DNA from: Candidatus Brocadiaceae bacterium
GTDB taxonomy: Bacteria > Planctomycetota > Brocadiia > SM23-32
DNA: 8,309 nt
Direction of reading: 5' to 3'
NCBI GenBank assembly: GCA_030615435.1
Contig: JAUWZH010000106.1
Coordinates: forward strand, 1 to 8,309
Shown here piece after piece: positions 6,901-8,309 of this stretch. The notes beneath the pieces are model-generated. The model saw nothing but the letters and a program-made list of their open reading frames with translations, was not told the DNA's origin and did not search any database. The translations under genes and the position numbers were made by a program. The stretch's first letter is position 1, and each line of letters starts with the position of its first letter.

Positions 6901-7765
6901 AGAGGCCTTGCTTACCGTGGACAAGTTGGACGTTGACAACTGGAACGTTTACGTGCCGGGTCGGGTGCATTTCCCCCTGCCATACGAGGAAACGCCCGAC
7001 GAGGAAACGCTCGTGGTGGTCGCTACCCAGCAGACTGCCAACGGCAACGACGCCGTCACGGAGCGGCTGAGCGCTGTGGATACGGAAGGCTTTTCGGTCG
7101 CCGTGCAGGAAGAGCAGGCCGGCGGATGGCATCCGACGGAGACCCTCGGCTACTTCGCCCCGGGCGAAGGTAGAGGAGGTGTGGAGGTGTTCTTCTTCGG
7201 CATGCCGGATGTCGAGATCGGTTCGGACGAGACCACGGACGGCTCGTTGTTCCTGCTGGGGTGGGAGATCCTGATCGTGGAAGAGCAGTCCCTCGATCCT
7301 GAGACCTTCCACTGCGAGGAGGTGATCGGCTGGATGGCGTTTGATTTTTCCGCCGCCACGCCGTACTTCCTGGCGGACATGCAGACTTGTGACGGCTTCG
7401 ACACCGCAAGCCTGCGCTGTCGGAGCACCTCGCCGGGTGGCTTCATGCTGGAGGTCTCGGCCCAGGACGGCTCGGGCAGGGAGCTCGACGACGTTGATCT
7501 CACGGTGGAGTTCAGCGGCCAGGGCGGTGACGGTCAGATCACAGTGCTGCAGGGCTCATCGGTGCAGCAGAGCTGCGAGGCCAGCGACACAGTGACGCTC
7601 AACGCCCCGGAGAGCATCCTCGACGGCGAGAGCTTCCTGAGCTTCGACCACTGGGAGGTAAACGGGGAGGCCATGGCTGCCGGGGTGACGGTGATCGAGG
7701 TCGAGATTGACGGCGACGTGCAGGCAGTGGCGATTTACCAGGGCACTGCTCCGGCTCTGCCCTGA
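956..7765 (+). CDS. Giant secreted S8 protease with beta-helix and H-type-lectin-like repeats
   Basis: This is a 2269-residue secreted protein, not recognised as a named gene. A signal peptide (1-35; basic RNRR, hydrophobic core, ARA cleavage site) is followed by a fervidolysin/I9-like propeptide (about 49-124). The S8 protease domain (about 129-457) has Asp162 in VAVIDTGVD, His217 in GHGTHVAGT, oxyanion Asn309 in AAAGNSG and Ser390 in GTSMAAPH. The acidic loop 185-213 looks Ca-binding, and Pro350-356 is a polyproline tract. Then come a He_PIG/Ig-like domain (459-552), an InlB-repeat-like module (556-640), a beta-helix (about 645-1463) opening with NDGLSPATP, and an inserted domain (about 1493-1573). 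A closing block, DAGNP to RINVGPYGNT, lies at 1598-1625. Duplicated H-type-lectin-like units (1641-2163) and a second InlB-like module (about 2181-2263) end the protein. The triad is intact, so proteolysis is likely; substrate and sugar binding are inferred. No LPXTG, PEP-CTERM or C-terminal membrane helix is visible, so it is probably released. It has its own promoter and terminator. Confidence 0.9.
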   Translation: MWSAPIRNRRVVVGTVIAALFVALALAGNAPEARAAARKADVSINGVKAAPDELLVKFVDGRAGQALASVQAETGIKVVSSRRFRLIDWYYVKVKTPLALPDTLRAFARNADVLDVEPNYVVRAAVVPNDPMYGALWGMDRIGAPGAWDRRTESGVLVAVIDTGVDYTHPDLAANMWVNPGEIPGDGLDNDLNGFVDDVHGWDFYDNDCDPMDYGGHGTHVAGTIGAVGNNATGVVGVCWNVRIMALQFLSPGGTGHVLDAIDAIEYATLNGAEVMNNSWGGGGYSRAMEEAIWMTDGFGALFVAAAGNSGNDNDENPFYPATYEIPNVISVAATNPADYLWGQEEPGQPPPPPPPDSNYGDETVHLAAPGTSILSTTPYSSYSTYTGTSMAAPHVSGACALVWAEHPGLSHREVKSLILRSVDLPYVEEPEDDPETENPLIGLIVTEGRLSVGSGIGELHIVTPDVPPYPVGDYYSVTIKATGGVPPYTWDFPEGGLPAALEWLSINPDTGVISGSDEDAASGEHEFTVRVTDSATPEAAEDTKQFKLLVDGGYILWVRSEPFTGVLVRWWHRGRTDYWMSFPRPAPGQPCEVARMKAPLQWADQHFYRWEDEHGWVLGYEREISLSICSSREAVAVYDTRQNLYVNDETAENGIAPGDDANDGLSPATPKRHIQAMLDQFAAAGYVGAEWRLIVAAGTYYENVVLGEAHSGLAFQGHGWGAAIIDAGQNGPCIYADGWASGEIIGFSLTNGLGVGGGGGIQLVNGCSVKIARNWIYGNSAPEGGAIAGYSSTAAVKDNYIWDNAAEDKGGEGGAILFVQSDYVLIEGNYIAENSAFHGAGIRCWFSVGWITNNIIEHNVAGGWGGGIYASGGWIPIDQNRMIGWNTAARGGGIFSYASTAPLADNTIVGNEADVAGGGICSDYFSDQPILSSTIAENSAAYGGGIFCSQSTPPISGNGIWANTAEESGGGIFLSERLSPQICGNDISFNSAGVSGGAIYLSRGCSPTIGTPSMLFWSNYMERNSAGDYGGHLYCGPESSPTVLNNYLGDGTAELGGGIYCVDSSGRFGSGCHAGSNSIYHNTAYLHGGGVYITGVPSPDFSTNSIYYNVAEEGGGIYCDAGTTPEIGGGWIGYNEAYYGAGMRIVSASPVFWNNLPVAYNEAFPFNEGASVTNAGGGCGGGIYMTDSTVVMEVVHLYGNVAPEGPGLYCIDSTVEMNACTVERHECEEAPGAGILALGSELRITDSVIMKNSAPMGGGIYVGGIYLGDDLVERSSLLVAGTTFQSNEAGYGAALYVAEADVVLSAEATATLSPDEGGFNNMVQNAAWQGSGVYWSEDASGAVTTSRFGESNAGQGAGIFCADGSAPLISNALFIGNSATRGSGIYCSEEAWPQILNIGAIGNSALDGGAGIHSANPKLRLRNSIFWLNNVDIVGVAASYSCIEDPQGGVGNFSGDPLLVGPAFEGRWDDPDPEDDDPEVVFWSPYDPPNVDNFGDDLTVAGTTRFTTVLAGVAEDQFVGMWLNPNIRQNVQFLIVGNTDSKDGHNGGTDIYVRGNASDHGEVWDQFHIWDYHPTSTEGHWTYGGWVQDPVTSLCVDAGNPADPYGGEAQPNGWRINVGPYGNTEQASLSTERVPYLMAEAGVVWVDQDWTRVELSTEFNDPVVVAGPATSFGVEPGVVRLRNITNASFEIRFQEWDYLDGWHPLEQVHWIAVEKGVYDLPGDNKLIAGTFSTFQTNVYTPVLVEFPEPFDGVPILVAQVQTYTGSDAVTDRICAVRAGGFDFAMQEQEASGPHGWETVGYIAVTEDAGAIGSVSCRVRGTAAVVTDEPVMVGSECGSALVRVEEEQSLDLETSHGVGERVGFIGIAGQPPLVADMQTCNGTDTSNLRCTLLAQAFQGEEGVVSAGSAWQTVELDYTYQAPVVVAGPATYDGSEPGVVRVRNVTPDSFDIRFQEWNYLDGWHPAEDIHYAVVERGLWQVDEEALLTVDKLDVDNWNVYVPGRVHFPLPYEETPDEETLVVVATQQTANGNDAVTERLSAVDTEGFSVAVQEEQAGGWHPTETLGYFAPGEGRGGVEVFFFGMPDVEIGSDETTDGSLFLLGWEILIVEEQSLDPETFHCEEVIGWMAFDFSAATPYFLADMQTCDGFDTASLRCRSTSPGGFMLEVSAQDGSGRELDDVDLTVEFSGQGGDGQITVLQGSSVQQSCEASDTVTLNAPESILDGESFLSFDHWEVNGEAMAAGVTVIEVEIDGDVQAVAIYQGTAPALP
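2003..2023 (+). repeat. (CCT)7 microsatellite encoding Pro350-356
   Basis: Seven perfect CCT codons in a row encode seven prolines inside the protease domain, in the loop between VAATN and SNYG. Typical subtilases have only a short turn at this point. Unvarying codon use in an otherwise mixed-codon gene marks a simple repeat that could gain or lose whole codons by slippage without breaking the frame. Confidence 0.9.
2621..2875 (+). other. InlB-repeat-like module, copy 1 (residues 556-640)
   Basis: This segment opens with WVRSEPFTGV, continues through a G-T-D-Y turn, an AP strand and FYRWEDEHG, and ends AVAVYD. That order (SepftGV, V-x-L-x-AP, F-x-x-W-x-x-x-G, AVAVY) fits the divergent InlB B-repeat type of extracellular beta-module. 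A second version closes the protein at 7496-7744. It probably acts as a spacer or an adhesive module between the protease and the beta-helix. The assignment rests on pattern recognition only. Confidence 0.5.
3224..5248 (+). repeat. About 24 right-handed beta-helix coils (residues 757-1431)
   Basis: The protein repeats a unit of about 25-38 residues: GGGI(Y/F)(C/x), then a short turn, a hydrophobic strand, and N-x-(I/Y)-x-x-N-x-A. I count about 24 starts, for example GGAIAGY, GAGIRCW, GGGIFSY, GGGIYCD, GPGLYCI and GSGIYCS. This is the polymorphic-outer-membrane-protein/pectate-lyase style of parallel beta-helix, with an Asn at the coil corner. At DNA level the units share GGCGGAGGCATCTA-like cores but differ at synonymous sites, so the expansion is not recent. 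No catalytic Asp/Arg set of a polysaccharide lyase is apparent. A structural or binding stalk is more likely, though an enzyme cannot be excluded. Confidence 0.85.
5432..5674 (+). other. Small domain inserted before the beta-helix closing block (residues 1493-1573)
   Basis: After the last coil and the GNFSGDPLLVG strand, an acidic linker (PDPEDDDPE) leads to about 80 residues beginning VDNFGDDLTVAGTTRFTTVL. It includes FVGMWLNPN, QFLIVGNTDS and DIYVRGNAS, and ends FHIWDYHPTS. The normal helix ending resumes after it (SLCVDAGNP to RINVGPYGNT, residues 1594-1625). It is rich in alternating hydrophobic residues and looks like an all-beta insert. I cannot name the family. Confidence 0.5.
5876..7444 (+). 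repeat. Tandem duplication of H-type-lectin-like units (two copies, 259-residue period)
   Basis: Copy 1 (residues 1641-1899, positions 5876-6652) and copy 2 (1900-2163, positions 6653-7444) align at a fixed 259-residue offset over their first part, for example PVVVAGPAT at 1663 and 1922 and the QEW motif at 1695 and 1954. Each copy contains three motif-bearing units: QEW(D/N)YLDGWHP, QE(Q/E)-x-H-x-x-E-T-(V/L)-GY, and EEQSLD-x-ET-x-H-x-x-E. Each ends ADMQTC-x-G-x-DT-x-x-LRC. Strand spacing and GF/SF followed by an acidic or aromatic strand resemble the H-type lectin fold (PF09458), which binds GalNAc-type sugars in known members. The DNA of the two copies differs at many third positions, so the duplication is old or is kept by selection. 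Sugar binding is inference. Confidence 0.7.
7496..7744 (+). other. InlB-repeat-like module, copy 2 (residues 2181-2263)
   Basis: The C-terminal module shows LTVEFSG, TVTLNAPES, FLSFDHWEVNGE and a final strand ending QAVAIYQG. The order matches the module at 2621-2875 (AP strand, F-x-x-W-x-x-x-G, AVA-x-Y). Only TAPALP follows, so there is no sorting tail. It may cap the protein or serve as a low-specificity surface contact. Confidence 0.55.
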
Positions 7766-7798
7766 GAGGCCGCCGTCAGGAACACTCAGAGGACGAAA

Positions 7799-7839
7799 AG
7801 GGACCAGGGGCCGGTCTCCCAGGCCGGTTCCTGGTCTTT
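7799..7839 (+). terminator. Intrinsic terminator of the giant protease gene
   Basis: Thirty-three bases past the stop codon, GACCAGG-GG-CCGG (7802-7814) pairs with CCGG-TT-CCTGGTC (7824-7836) around a 9-base loop. This gives a 13-bp stem with two central G-U pairs in RNA. The stem can extend outward by AGG/TTT. The trailing tract TTTCATCTTCT is pyrimidine-rich but not a pure T run, so termination may be partial. Its position supports a single-gene transcription unit. Confidence 0.75.
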
Positions 7840-7907
7840 CATCTTCTGGGTTTCTCATCCGGGCTCCTGCGCGACGGCAGGGCGTTGTTGCTTGTTCGGA
7901 GGGGGCC

Positions 7908-7937
7908 TTGACTCGTGAGTCGGGGTCCTGTTAGATT
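7908..7937 (+). promoter_or_regulatory. Candidate promoter of the downstream membrane-protein gene, with overlapping palindrome
   Basis: TTGACT (7908-7913; 5 of 6) and TAGATT (7932-7937; 4 of 6) are 18 bases apart, a usable sigma70 arrangement. The palindrome GACTC-GT-GAGTC (7910-7921) overlaps the -35 box and the spacer, where a repressor would block polymerase. The predicted start near 7944 leaves about 50 bases of leader before the ATG at 7994, which favours that start codon over the in-frame ATG at 7949. Confidence 0.45.
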
Positions 7938-7993
7938 GCTATTGCCGTATGGCCTGTTGCAGCGTAGTGAGCCCCGGAGCCCCTTTCATTGCC

Positions 7994-8309
7994 ATGCCCT
8001 CTAACCGATTGCGCGGCCTGCTCTTCCACGAGCTGACCATAATACTCGTGCTGGCGTGTGCCGTGCGCGCCGTTCTGGTGCTGACGGCGGTCGCGGTGAG
8101 CGGGGACGGCCCTGACTACTGCTGGACCGCCCTCAAGATGGCTGACGCAGGGCTGCTGGCCGGCATGAAGGGTGATTTCCTGTACCCGTTTTTCTCGGTG
8201 AACCGCCGCCTGCCGATGTGCCCGGTTCTGGGCAGTCTCCTCTACCCGGGCGTCGGCGGTGTAGTGGTGGCCATGCGGCGGGTCTCGGCGCTGCGGGGTC
8301 TGGGGGCGG
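7994..8309 (+). CDS. Probable GT39-type membrane glycosyltransferase, N-terminal part (runs off right edge)
   Basis: Only 105 codons are present. Residues 14-35 (LTIILVLACAVRAVLVLTAVAV) form a first membrane helix with an Arg near its middle. A short loop SGDGPDYCW follows, then an amphipathic stretch ALKMADAGLLAGM and a loop with YPFFSVNRRLPMCPVLG. An acidic DG-x-x-Y just after helix 1, followed by an A-x-x-x-A-x-G helix and an LP-x-x-P-x-L segment, matches the start of GT39/ArnT/PMT-type transferases. Those enzymes move sugars from polyprenyl-phosphate carriers to proteins or lipids on the outer face of the membrane, and the Asp in this loop is their usual catalytic base. ATG 7994 has CCGGAG 14 bases upstream, rather far; ATG 7949 and GTG 7967 are in-frame alternatives without a better site. 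The family call is tentative; that it is a membrane protein is firmer. Confidence 0.55.
   Translation, partial: MPSNRLRGLLFHELTIILVLACAVRAVLVLTAVAVSGDGPDYCWTALKMADAGLLAGMKGDFLYPFFSVNRRLPMCPVLGSLLYPGVGGVVVAMRRVSALRGLGA

Noticed and set aside
5168..7312. 714-codon open frame on the minus strand inside the protease gene
   Set aside because: It lies antisense to the lectin-like repeats, whose plus-strand frame shows clear domain repeats. The antisense translation is Arg/His/Val-rich without recognisable domains, as expected from GC-rich codon bias.

Overview
The window is GC-rich bacterial DNA dominated by one very large secreted-protein gene. Its flanks are the start of a DNA-repair gene on the left (minus strand) and the start of a probable membrane glycosyltransferase gene on the right (plus strand). 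There is no rRNA, tRNA, CRISPR array or insertion sequence. The GC-rich codons, clear Shine-Dalgarno sites and sigma70-type promoters point to a free-living bacterium. The giant protein's style is a subtilase with an acidic Ca-binding-like loop, long GGGI/NxA beta-helix coils and a closing block of DAGNP followed by RINVGPYGNT. From general family knowledge this recalls environmental or metagenomic Planctomycetota-, Hydrogenedentota- or Armatimonadota-like genomes, but the window alone cannot fix the phylum.

Layout. Positions 1-688 (minus) are the N-terminal 229 codons of Mfd, the transcription-repair coupling factor, which runs off the left edge. Positions 689-955 are a divergent intergenic region: an mfd promoter on the minus strand, two terminator-like GC/T-tract elements, and a near-consensus promoter (TTGACA-N17-TATAAA) with an 8-bp inverted repeat centred on its -10 box. 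Positions 956-7765 (plus) encode one 2269-residue secreted protein. In order it has a signal peptide, an inhibitory propeptide, an S8 subtilisin-like protease with an intact Asp/His/Ser triad, a He_PIG/Ig-like domain, a divergent InlB-repeat-like module, a right-handed beta-helix of about 24 coils, an inserted small domain, a tandem duplication of H-type-lectin-like beta-sandwich units, and a second InlB-like module. Positions 7766-7993 hold an intrinsic terminator and a second promoter candidate. Positions 7994-8309 (plus) begin a polytopic membrane protein with features of GT39 glycosyltransferases.

How the parts may work together. Mfd is a housekeeping gene and looks unrelated to its neighbour. 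The giant gene has its own promoter and terminator, so it is probably a single-gene transcription unit. Its domain order suggests a self-processing exoprotease that carries a long rigid stalk (the helix) and several possible carbohydrate-binding modules. That would suit attachment to or degradation of glycoprotein or polysaccharide material outside the cell, but this role is inference. The most notable signals are this fusion architecture and a 259-residue tandem duplication carrying six copies of an acidic/His motif.
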